Source: an uncultured beta proteobacterium | GTDB lineage: Bacteria > Pseudomonadota > Gammaproteobacteria > Burkholderiales > Burkholderiaceae_C | Reading direction: 5' to 3' | DNA: 53,546 nt | NCBI GenBank assembly: GCA_903960915.1 | Contig: CAJCCO010000084.1 | Span: 1-53,546 of the forward strand | In this document: piece by piece, positions 45,894-53,546 of the stretch | Numbering within the stretch: the first letter of the stretch is position 1 | Layout of the letters: every line of letters begins with the position of its first letter | Notes under the pieces: model-generated | The model's database searches: none | Seen by the model: the letters and a program-made list of their open reading frames with translations, nothing else | What the model was told of the DNA's origin: nothing | Translations under genes and position numbers: made by a program

Positions 45894-45908
45894 GGGGTGG
45901 GCGGGCCT

Positions 45909-47014
<1,106 letters not shown>

Positions 47015-47020
47015 ACCCCC

Positions 47021-47120
47021 GGGCAGTTCGCTGCCTCCCGCTTTTCCTCCCTGAGCGGGGCCTTGATGTGTGACAGCAAATAGGCTTACCACCCCAGCCC
47101 TTGTGCTGGGGTTTTTTTTG
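47021..47120 (+). ncRNA. Structured transcript of about 100 nt, small RNA or attenuator leader
   Basis: No ORF is seen here. Three hairpins follow one another: GGCAG/CTGCC with a TTCG loop (47022-47035), CCCGC/GCGGG (47037-47059), and the terminator at 47092-47119. Between the second hairpin and the terminator is a single-stranded-looking stretch (47061-47090). A promoter lies just before. No upstream plus-strand gene could use the terminator, since the neighbour hemB is on the minus strand. It is either an independent sRNA or a leader that can end transcription before the HemJ-like gene (start 47149). I recall a published candidate RNA motif associated with hemB in betaproteobacteria, but cannot check the match; such a motif would be read from the other strand. 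Confidence 0.6.
47092..47119 (+). terminator. Strong Rho-independent terminator before the HemJ-like gene
   Basis: CCCCAGC (47092-47098) pairs perfectly with GCTGGGG (47105-47111) around a six-base loop, followed directly by eight T residues. It reads on the plus strand, with no plus-strand ORF upstream, and is 29 bases before the ATG at 47149. Confidence 0.9.
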
Positions 47121-47148
47121 TCTGCACGAACTCGCCTAAACTGACTCC

Positions 47149-47577
47149 ATGCTTTGGGTTAAATCTTTTCACATTGTTTTTGTCGCCAGTTGGTTTGCCG
47201 GTCTGTTTTATCTGCCGCGCATCTTTGTCAACCTGGCCATGGTGCCGTCCGAGTCGGTCGCGGAGCAGGCGCGCTTGCTGCTTATGGCGCGCAAGTTGAT
47301 GCGTTTCAGTACGCTGCTGGCGGTGCCTGCGGTGGTGCTGGGGCTGTGGCTTTGGTTGGGTTATGGCATAGGCTGGGGGCCGGGAAATGGCTGGATGCAT
47401 GCCAAGTTGTTGGTGGTGGTGCTGGCCTTGGGCTACCACCATGCCTGTGGTGTTTTGCTCAGGCGTTTTGAGGGCGGTGGCCCTACCCGCAGCCATGTCT
47501 GGTTTCGTTGGTTCAATGAAGTGCCCGTGCTGCTCCTGCTGACGGCAGTGATTTTGGTGGTGGTTAAGCCTTTTTAG
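47149..47577 (+). CDS. hemJ: HemJ-like protoporphyrinogen oxidase/CopD-family membrane protein
   Basis: A 142-residue protein with four predicted helices, in the UPF0093/HemJ family. The early VKSFHIVFVASWFAGLFYL carries the conserved His, and WMHAKLLVVVLALGYHH holds the conserved Lys and further His residues that matter in HemJ. HemJ oxidises protoporphyrinogen IX near the end of heme synthesis. The closeness of hemB (divergent) supports this call over generic CopD copper resistance. A terminator 29 bases upstream suggests controlled read-through. The next gene starts seven bases after its stop. Confidence 0.82.
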   Translation: MLWVKSFHIVFVASWFAGLFYLPRIFVNLAMVPSESVAEQARLLLMARKLMRFSTLLAVPAVVLGLWLWLGYGIGWGPGNGWMHAKLLVVVLALGYHHACGVLLRRFEGGGPTRSHVWFRWFNEVPVLLLLTAVILVVVKPF

Positions 47578-47583
47578 CGCAGC

Positions 47584-48684
47584 ATGTCCGTGCACAAGAC
47601 CTCGGCCTGGCCATTTGCCCTTATTTACATGGGGCTTGTGGTTTATGCCAGTCTGTATCCATTTTTGGGTTGGCGCTTTCAGGGCATTTTCCCCTGGGCT
47701 TATCTGGCGAGCCCTTTGCCGCGCTACTGGAGCGGCTTTGATGTCGCGATCAATGTCTTGGGCTATATCCCGTTGGGGTTTTTACTGGCTTTAAGTGCCT
47801 TGCGGCGGGGTCAGTCTCATTTGGCCGTGGTGGGTGCCGTCCTGGTAACGGGCGTGCTGTCGCTGACCATGGAATCTTTGCAAAGCTATTTGCCGGTGCG
47901 TGTGGCGTCAAATGTCGACCTTTTCCTGAATGTTCTGGGTGGCTGGCTTGGCGCTTTGGTGGCTTGGGGGCTGGAGCGTCTGGGTGTGGTGGGGCGCTGG
48001 AGCCGGTTCAGGGCGCATTGGTTTGTAGCTGATGCCCGCGGAATTCTGGTGCTGTTGGCCCTGTGGCCCTTGGCTTTGCTTTTCCCGGCCTCAGTGCCAT
48101 TCGGGCTGGGCCAGGTGATGGAGCGGCTGGAGGCCGCGGTGTCAGAAGCCTTGGAGGACACCCCTTTTCTGGACTGGCTCCCGGTGCGGGAGATTGAATT
48201 GCAGCCCTTGGGGCCGGCGCTTGAACTGCTGTGCGTGGGGCTTGGGCTTTTGATCCCGTGTTTGCTGGGGTATTGCATCATCCGCACGGTACGGCAGCGG
48301 GCCTTGTTTTTTGTGGTGGTGTTGGGCGCTGGACTGGGCGCTACGTGGCTGTCGGCTGCGATGAGTTATGGCCCGCAACATGCCTGGGCCTGGTTTGGCG
48401 TGCCGGCCCAAATGGGCGTGCTGGTTGCCAGTGTGCTGATGTTGGCGCTTCTCTGGGTGCCCCGGCGTGCTGCGACAGCCTTGGTGTTGCTGGCTTTGGG
48501 GGTGTACCTGAGCCTGCTCAATCAAGCGCCGGACAGTCCTTATTTTGCGCAAACCCTTTCGGCCTGGGAGCAGGGGCGTTTTATCCGCTTCCACGGTTTG
48601 GCACAGTGGCTGGGTTGGTTTTGGCCTTACGTGGCCGTGGTGACGGTGCTGATTCAGGCTTGGGGGCCGGAGCCGAAAAACTAG
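47584..48684 (+). CDS. VanZ-like membrane protein
   Basis: A 366-residue protein with many membrane helices. The N-terminal ~130 residues have the VanZ pattern: YASLYPFLGW, AINVLGYIPLGFLLAL, TMESLQSYLPVRVASNVDLFLNVLGG. VanZ in enterococci lowers teicoplanin binding, but the VanZ-like proteins of proteobacteria have no established role. The C-terminal half adds at least four more helices not typical of the short VanZ. It follows the HemJ-like gene by six bases and precedes the ferredoxin-like gene by ten, so the three may share a transcript. Confidence 0.82.
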   Translation: MSVHKTSAWPFALIYMGLVVYASLYPFLGWRFQGIFPWAYLASPLPRYWSGFDVAINVLGYIPLGFLLALSALRRGQSHLAVVGAVLVTGVLSLTMESLQSYLPVRVASNVDLFLNVLGGWLGALVAWGLERLGVVGRWSRFRAHWFVADARGILVLLALWPLALLFPASVPFGLGQVMERLEAAVSEALEDTPFLDWLPVREIELQPLGPALELLCVGLGLLIPCLLGYCIIRTVRQRALFFVVVLGAGLGATWLSAAMSYGPQHAWAWFGVPAQMGVLVASVLMLALLWVPRRAATALVLLALGVYLSLLNQAPDSPYFAQTLSAWEQGRFIRFHGLAQWLGWFWPYVAVVTVLIQAWGPEPKN

Positions 48685-48694
48685 AATCGCCAGC

Positions 48695-49090
48695 ATGAAT
48701 GAAACTTCCAGTCAAACCCCCAGTCACTCGCCGGCCCCTGAAGCCCTGAGCAAGCAACCCGCTAACGCTTACTACGCGCGGCATATTTTCTTTTGTCTCA
48801 ATGACCGAAAAAATGGCGAAGAAAGCTGTGCCCAGCATCGCGCCCAGGAAGGGTTTGACCGATGCAAGACCCAGGTGAAAGCAGCGGGTCTGGCGGGCGC
48901 AGGCAAGGTGCGCGTCAACAAGGCGGGTTGCCTAGACCGCTGCGCTGCGGGACCCGTGGCAGTGGTTTACCCGGAGGCGGTTTGGTACACCTATGTGGAT
49001 GCAAGCGACATTGATGAAATCGTTGAGTCGCATCTGAAAAACGGCCAGGTGGTGGAGCGCCTGCTGGTGCCTTCACACCTGGGGCGCTGA
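48695..49090 (+). CDS. Thioredoxin-like [2Fe-2S] ferredoxin domain protein
   Basis: A 131-residue protein. Cysteines C34 and C45 (FFCLNDR and GEESC) and C79/C83 (AGCLDRCAAGP) have the spacing of the thioredoxin-like 2Fe-2S family, with GPVAVVYPEAVWY after them; C57 is an extra cysteine. Such proteins are small soluble electron carriers. The first ~25 residues are a low-complexity tail. It is close to the VanZ-like gene on the same strand. Its partner is unknown. Confidence 0.86.
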   Translation: MNETSSQTPSHSPAPEALSKQPANAYYARHIFFCLNDRKNGEESCAQHRAQEGFDRCKTQVKAAGLAGAGKVRVNKAGCLDRCAAGPVAVVYPEAVWYTYVDASDIDEIVESHLKNGQVVERLLVPSHLGR

Positions 49091-49202
49091 GCAGCAGCGC
49101 CGGCAAAAACGCGTTGGCCGTCCTTGACTGGCTCTAATTTTGTGCAGACGGCCTATGGCTTTTCTCTAAGCTAGCCGCAGCTTTTATTGTTGACGATATC
49201 CC

Positions 49203-50375
49203 ATGAAAAAATTACTGATCTCACTTATTGCCGGGTTTGGCCTATCGGTTGCAGCGCAAACACTACAGCCGCCAGAAATTGCTGCCCGCTCTTACCTGTT
49301 GCTCGATGTCACGGCGAATCAAATGTTGGCGGAGAAAGACATTGACTCACCGGTGGAGCCAGCTTCTCTGACCAAACTGATGAGTGCGTATTTGGTGTTT
49401 GACGCTTTGCGTAGCAAGAAGCTTGACCTCAAACAGACCCTCCCAGTGAGTGAGCGTGCCTGGAAAATGCCGGGGTCGCGCATGTTCATTGACCCCAAGA
49501 TGAAAGTCCCGGTGGAGGACCTGATTAAGGGCATGATCGTGCAAAGTGGCAATGACGCCACGATGGCGCTTGCGGAAGGCGTGGGTGGCACGGCCGAGCG
49601 GTTTGTTCAATTGATGAATGAGCAGGCCAAAGTGCTGGGGATGAAGTCAACCAGCTTCAAAAACCCCGAAGGCCTGACCGAGGCGGGGCACACCACCACT
49701 GCGCGCGACCTCAGTATTCTGGCCACGCGCCTGATGCGTGATTTTCCGGACTTCGTGAGTTTCTATGCGATTAAAAAATACCGCTACGAAGGCACGCCAG
49801 CCGCCAATGACAGCAACCGCAATCTGTTGTTGTTTCGCGACCCCTCTGTCGATGGGCTGAAAACTGGGCATACCGATGCGGCTGGATATTGCCTGATAGC
49901 CACCGCCAAGCGGGAGTTCACCAGTCTGGGTACCCCTGGTATTTCAGGCGGCACGGGGAGCCGACGCCTTTTAAGCATTGTTTTGGGTGCCGCCAGCGAA
50001 AATGCCCGCGCCAATGAGTCGCAAAAGCTCATGAACTGGGGCTACACCGCGTTTGAAGCCGTCAAACTGTTCGATGCCAACCAGGCGGTGCTGACGCCAT
50101 CGGTCTGGAAGGGCAAGAGCGCCAGTGTGAAACTGGGACAGCCTCAGGCCATTGTGATTGCCGTGCCAGCCGGGACGGCTGGGCAATTGAAAACACAGGT
50201 GGTGCGTAACGATCCTCTGGTAGCGCCGTTTTCTAAAGGGCAGCAACTGGCGGTCTTGAAAGTCTCTTATGGTGAGCGCGTGCTGGTGGATGTGCCCTTG
50301 CTGGCATTGGATGCGGTCGAGCAGGCCGGACTCTTTGGGCGCGCCTGGGATGCCCTGCGTTTGTGGATTAAATAA
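49203..50375 (+). CDS. dacC: D-alanyl-D-alanine carboxypeptidase (PBP5/6-type)
   Basis: A 390-residue periplasmic penicillin-binding protein that trims the terminal D-Ala from peptidoglycan pentapeptides. Signal peptide about residues 1-19; active-site Ser55 and Lys58 in SLTK, SGN at 115-117, KTG at 220-222. The C-terminal PBP5-type domain is followed by a weak amphipathic stretch (AWDALRLWIK) that may anchor it to the membrane. Which dac paralogue it is (A, C or D) is uncertain. It immediately precedes rpsL, where many relatives have rpoC. Confidence 0.92.
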   Translation: MKKLLISLIAGFGLSVAAQTLQPPEIAARSYLLLDVTANQMLAEKDIDSPVEPASLTKLMSAYLVFDALRSKKLDLKQTLPVSERAWKMPGSRMFIDPKMKVPVEDLIKGMIVQSGNDATMALAEGVGGTAERFVQLMNEQAKVLGMKSTSFKNPEGLTEAGHTTTARDLSILATRLMRDFPDFVSFYAIKKYRYEGTPAANDSNRNLLLFRDPSVDGLKTGHTDAAGYCLIATAKREFTSLGTPGISGGTGSRRLLSIVLGAASENARANESQKLMNWGYTAFEAVKLFDANQAVLTPSVWKGKSASVKLGQPQAIVIAVPAGTAGQLKTQVVRNDPLVAPFSKGQQLAVLKVSYGERVLVDVPLLALDAVEQAGLFGRAWDALRLWIK

Positions 50376-50427
50376 GCCCCAAGTTGCAGTGGGAATTGAG
50401 TTTTAGCGCCTGTATGGATAAATTAAA

Positions 50428-50456
50428 TTGCGAGCAGGGCTTTGGCCTGATATAGT
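50428..50456 (+). promoter_or_regulatory. Sigma-70 promoter of the str operon
   Basis: TTGCGA (50428-50433) and TATAGT (50451-50456) are separated by 17 bases, a good promoter. Transcription would start near 50463, leaving a leader of about 74 bases before rpsL. The leader begins with a small hairpin, TTCGG (50466-50470) with CCGAA (50476-50480). Confidence 0.7.
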
Positions 50457-50536
50457 CGAGGGCTTTTCGGAATTTCCGAAGGGATTCACGTTTTCGAAGT
50501 ATTTTTTAGTTACCAAACGTTTAGGGACGTTTTTCA

Positions 50537-50914
50537 ATGCCAACCATTAACCAGCTAGTGCGTCAGGGGCGCGAGGTCGAAACGACCAAGTCCAAAAGCC
50601 CTGCGATGCAAAACTCTCCGCAGCGTCGCGGTGTCTGCACACGTGTGTACACCACAACGCCCAAAAAACCCAACTCTGCTCTGCGTAAAGTCGCCAAAGT
50701 GCGTCTGACCAACGGGTTTGAAGTTATTTCCTACATCGGCGGCGAAGGCCACAACCTGCAGGAGCACTCAGTGGTGCTCGTGCGCGGTGGTCGCGTCAAG
50801 GATTTGCCAGGTGTTCGTTACCACATCGTGCGCGGTTCGCTCGATTTGCAAGGCGTGAAAGACCGCAAGCAGTCGCGTTCCAAATACGGCGCGAAGAAGC
50901 CAAAAGCCAAATAA
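50537..50914 (+). CDS. rpsL: 30S ribosomal protein S12
   Basis: A 125-residue ribosomal protein in the decoding centre. [10 protein letters not shown] contains the lysine (K43) where streptomycin resistance changes arise, and it is wild type here. [13 protein letters not shown] is also conserved, and the C-terminus [12 protein letters not shown] is normal. An AGGGA ribosome site lies about 11 bases before the ATG. Confidence 0.98.
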   Translation: MPTINQLVRQGREVETTKSKSPAMQNSPQRRGVCTRVYTTTPKKPNSALRKVAKVRLTNGFEVISYIGGEGHNLQEHSVVLVRGGRVKDLPGVRYHIVRGSLDLQGVKDRKQSRSKYGAKKPKAK

Positions 50915-50947
50915 ACCGGGCTTTACAAGTAACAAGGTGTTTGTTTG

Positions 50948-51021
50948 CCGCGTGGCGCGGTGGATGAGCGTAGTGACCCGATGTCCGGGTCGAGTAAGTG
51001 AGAGTCTTATTTTTAACTCTC
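50948..51021 (+). other. Structured rpsL-rpsG intercistronic spacer
   Basis: The 150-base gap holds three hairpins: CCGCG (50948-50952)/CGCGG (50956-50960), GACCCG (50975-50980)/CGGGTC (50986-50991), and GAGAGT (51000-51005)/ACTCTC (51016-51021). In E. coli the rpsL-rpsG spacer is the S7 binding site for feedback control; here similar folding suggests but does not prove the same. Confidence 0.5.
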
Positions 51022-51064
51022 CCGGTGTTTGAAAAAATACCAACTGAAGCAATTGAGGTGAAAT

Positions 51065-51538
51065 ATGCCACGTCGTCGGGAAGTCCCTAAACGTGAAATC
51101 CTGCCGGACCCAAAATTCGGCAATGTTGAGCTGTCCAAATTCATGAACGTGATCATGGAAGGCGGCAAAAAAGCTGTTGCAGAGCGCATCATTTATGGTG
51201 CCCTGGAGCAGATTGAGAAGAAAAACCCAGGTAAAGACCCGCTGGAAGCCTTCACCATGGCTATCAACAACGTCAAACCCATGGTTGAGGTGAAATCTCG
51301 CCGTGTGGGTGGTGCGAACTACCAGGTGCCTGTTGAGGTGCGCCCCGTTCGTCGTTTGGCCTTGAGCATGCGTTGGATTAAAGAAGCTGCACGCAAGCGC
51401 GGTGAGAAATCCATGGCGCTTCGTTTGGCCAATGAGTTGATGGAGGCCACTGAAGGCCGTGGCGGCGCCATGAAAAAGCGTGACGAAGTTCACCGCATGG
51501 CAGAAGCTAACAAGGCGTTTTCGCACTTCCGTTTCTAA
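51065..51538 (+). CDS. rpsG: 30S ribosomal protein S7
   Basis: A 157-residue 16S rRNA-binding protein that starts assembly of the 30S head. [20 protein letters not shown] and [13 protein letters not shown] are typical; the C-terminal [15 protein letters not shown] is complete. GAGGTG lies five bases before the ATG. In several bacteria S7 represses its own operon. Confidence 0.98.
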   Translation: MPRRREVPKREILPDPKFGNVELSKFMNVIMEGGKKAVAERIIYGALEQIEKKNPGKDPLEAFTMAINNVKPMVEVKSRRVGGANYQVPVEVRPVRRLALSMRWIKEAARKRGEKSMALRLANELMEATEGRGGAMKKRDEVHRMAEANKAFSHFRF

Positions 51539-51550
51539 AACGGTTACTAC

Positions 51551-51625
51551 GCGACTTTCATTTTTTGCGGTGGGCGTGGGCCGGACTTTCATGTTCGGCT
51601 TGCCTGTTTTTGAGTTGAAAGTCGC
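51551..51625 (+). other. Long inverted repeat between rpsG and fusA
   Basis: A perfect ten-base repeat, GCGACTTTCA (51551-51560) and TGAAAGTCGC (51616-51625), encloses an inner hairpin, GCCGGAC (51580-51586) with GTTCGGC (51593-51599; one G-U pair). The 146-base gap is unusual for str operons, whose rpsG and fusA are often close. Together the stems could form a cruciform-like RNA structure. Function unknown. Confidence 0.6.
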
Positions 51626-51684
51626 TTGCCAAGCTGCGTTGTGCAGTTGGTAGTTTGAAGATATAGATCAACCAAGGATCCATC

Positions 51685-53546
51685 ATGGCTCGCCATACAC
51701 CCATTGAGCGTTACCGCAATATCGGTATTTCAGCTCACATTGACGCCGGTAAGACAACCACCACCGAGCGTATTCTTTTTTATACCGGCGTGAACCACAA
51801 AATTGGTGAAGTGCACGACGGCGCGGCCACCATGGACTGGATGGAGCAAGAGCAAGAGCGTGGTATCACGATCACATCTGCGGCCACCACCTGTTTCTGG
51901 AAGGGAATGGACACGTCCTTGCCCGAGCACCGCATCAACATCATTGACACCCCCGGACACGTTGACTTCACGATCGAAGTTGAGCGCTCCATGCGCGTGC
52001 TTGACGGTGCTTGCATGGTTTACTGTGCTGTGGGTGGCGTACAGCCGCAGTCTGAAACCGTGTGGCGTCAGGCTAACAAGTACAAGGTGCCGCGTCTGGC
52101 TTTTGTGAACAAGATGGACCGCACGGGTGCCAACTTCTTCAAAGTCGTTGATCAGATGAAATTGCGTCTGAAAGCCAGCCCTGTGCCCATGGTGATCCCA
52201 ATCGGCGCTGAAGAGAGCTTCACTGGCGTGGTTGACTTGATCAAGATGAAGGCCATCATCTGGGACGAAGCGTCTCAGGGCATGAAGTTTGACTACCGTG
52301 AAATTCCAGCCGAACTCCTGGAGTTGGCCAAGGAGTGGCGCGAGAAGATGGTCGAAGCGGCCGCTGAGGCGTCTGAAGAACTCATGAACAAATACCTTGA
52401 AGAAGGTGATTTGACCGAAGAAGAAGTCAAGTTTGGTATCCGTACCCGTACGATTGCCAGCGAGATTCAGCCCATGTACTGCGGCTCTGCCTTCAAGAAC
52501 AAAGGTGTGCAGCGCATGCTTGACGCCGTGATTGAATTCATGCCGTCGCCCGTGGACATTCCGCCCGTCAATGGCATGGATGATGACGAGAAACCTGTCG
52601 TTCGCCAAGCGAGCGACAGCGAGAAATTCTCGGCTCTGGCCTTCAAGTTGATGACCGATCCGTTTGTGGGTCAACTGACCTTTGTGCGCGTCTATTCCGG
52701 TGTGCTGCAAAAGGGCGATAGCGTTTACAACCCAATTCGTGGCAAAAAAGAGCGCATTGGCCGTATTGTTCAGATGCACGCCAACAACCGCGAAGAGGTC
52801 AGTGAAATTCGCGCGGGTGACATTGCCGCTTGCGTGGGTTTGAAAGATGTGACCACCGGTGAAACCCTGTGCGATCCTTCGGCCATCGTGATGCTGGAGC
52901 GTATGGTGTTTCCTGAGCCTGTGATTACCCAGGCTGTTGAGCCCAAGACCAAGGTTGACCAGGAAAAAATGGGTATCGCTTTGCAGCGTCTGGCCCAGGA
53001 AGATCCGTCCTTCCGTGTCAAGACCGATGAAGAATCTGGTCAGACCCTGATTGCTGGTATGGGTGAGTTGCACTTGGAAATTATTGTCGACCGCATGAAG
53101 CGCGAGTTCGGTGTTGAGGCCAACGTCGGCAAGCCGCAAGTGGCTTACCGCGAAACCATTCGCAAGACCATCGAAGATGCTGAAGGCAAGTTCGTGCGTC
53201 AATCCGGTGGTAAGGGCCAGTACGGCCACGTGGTGTTGAAGATTGAACCCAATGAGCCAGGCAAGGGCATTGAGTTTGTTGACGCCATCAAAGGCGGTGT
53301 GGTTCCTCGTGAATACATCCCTGCGGTTGAAAAAGGCATCAACGAAGCCGTTACGCAAGGTGTGCTGGCTGGCTACCCCGTGGTGGACGTGAAAGTCACG
53401 TTGCACTTCGGTTCGTACCACGACGTTGACTCCAACGAATTGGCGTTCAAGATGGCCGCCATCTTTGGTTTCAAAGAGGGTTGCCGCAAAGCCAGTCCCG
53501 TGATTCTGGAGCCCATGATGGCTGTGGAAGTTGAGACTCCCGAGAT
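51685..53546 (+). CDS. fusA: Elongation factor G (cut off by the window end)
   Basis: The first ~620 codons of EF-G, a GTPase that moves tRNAs and mRNA on the ribosome. G1 is [11 protein letters not shown]3 DTPGHVDF, G4 [19 protein letters not shown] opens the protein. Domains II-IV are present; the rest of domain V (about 80 residues) lies beyond the window. AAGGA lies eight bases before the ATG. Codon use is strongly biased, as in highly expressed genes. Confidence 0.98.
   Translation, partial: MARHTPIERYRNIGISAHIDAGKTTTTERILFYTGVNHKIGEVHDGAATMDWMEQEQERGITITSAATTCFWKGMDTSLPEHRINIIDTPGHVDFTIEVERSMRVLDGACMVYCAVGGVQPQSETVWRQANKYKVPRLAFVNKMDRTGANFFKVVDQMKLRLKASPVPMVIPIGAEESFTGVVDLIKMKAIIWDEASQGMKFDYREIPAELLELAKEWREKMVEAAAEASEELMNKYLEEGDLTEEEVKFGIRTRTIASEIQPMYCGSAFKNKGVQRMLDAVIEFMPSPVDIPPVNGMDDDEKPVVRQASDSEKFSALAFKLMTDPFVGQLTFVRVYSGVLQKGDSVYNPIRGKKERIGRIVQMHANNREEVSEIRAGDIAACVGLKDVTTGETLCDPSAIVMLERMVFPEPVITQAVEPKTKVDQEKMGIALQRLAQEDPSFRVKTDEESGQTLIAGMGELHLEIIVDRMKREFGVEANVGKPQVAYRETIRKTIEDAEGKFVRQSGGKGQYGHVVLKIEPNEPGKGIEFVDAIKGGVVPREYIPAVEKGINEAVTQGVLAGYPVVDVKVTLHFGSYHDVDSNELAFKMAAIFGFKEGCRKASPVILEPMMAVEVETPE

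Noticed and set aside
51730..53421. 563-codon open frame on the minus strand through fusA
   Set aside because: It is the mirror of the strongly biased fusA codons; no start signal or family resemblance.

Overview
This window looks like chromosomal DNA from a betaproteobacterium of the order Burkholderiales, most likely Comamonadaceae (Rhodoferax/Polaromonas-like). The evidence is the high-GC coding style, protein types such as glcEF, the torF-glnK-amtB cluster, the DUF1800/DUF1501 pair, a Mg-type HemB next to a HemJ-like protein, and the str operon (rpsL-rpsG-fusA). I see no phage, IS element, CRISPR array, rRNA or tRNA gene. The window ends inside fusA and begins just downstream of a shortened rcnA. 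The organism name is inference from protein character, not from a search.

Layout. 1-11.6 kb is rich in ion and phosphorus transport: truncated rcnA plus a CDF exporter (minus), an MgtA-type Mg2+ P-type ATPase (plus), a four-gene minus-strand operon for an aminoethylphosphonate/iron-class ABC importer followed by a dual-specificity phosphatase, and a second P2-like P-type ATPase. 11.6-21.5 kb holds alanine racemase, lysophospholipid transporter lplT, a DMT permease, alkane hydroxylase alkB, glutathione peroxidase, DAHP synthase, glycolate oxidase subunits glcF and glcE (no glcD beside them) and an SMP-30/gluconolactonase. 21.6-27 kb has a large unknown lipoprotein and the nitrogen operon torF-glnK-amtB, with a sigma-54-like promoter and an NtrC-like palindrome upstream. 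27-33 kb: comM, a 2OG-Fe(II) oxygenase, an MFS transporter and recQ.

33-36.5 kb is a minus-strand adaptor/permease/ATPase efflux operon. Its first gene, a TetR repressor, has lost its middle, while a clean palindrome (candidate operator) remains upstream. 36.5-46.9 kb: an MFS exporter with a C-terminal extra domain, the DUF1800-DUF1501 pair, an SDR/aldolase/MarC cluster, dienelactone hydrolase, GST, CorA and hemB. 47-49 kb begins with a compact promoter-hairpins-terminator unit with no ORF, which could be a small RNA or a termination leader of the following HemJ-like gene. VanZ-like and 2Fe-2S ferredoxin-like genes follow. 49.2-53.5 kb: the D-Ala-D-Ala carboxypeptidase gene, then rpsL (with a recognisable sigma-70 promoter), rpsG and fusA, with structured intercistronic spacers.

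The best candidates for undescribed biology are the structured RNA between hemB and the HemJ-like gene, the repressor-deleted efflux operon with its surviving operator, the HxD oxygenase beside an MFS transporter, the 829-residue lipoprotein, and the inverted repeat between rpsG and fusA.
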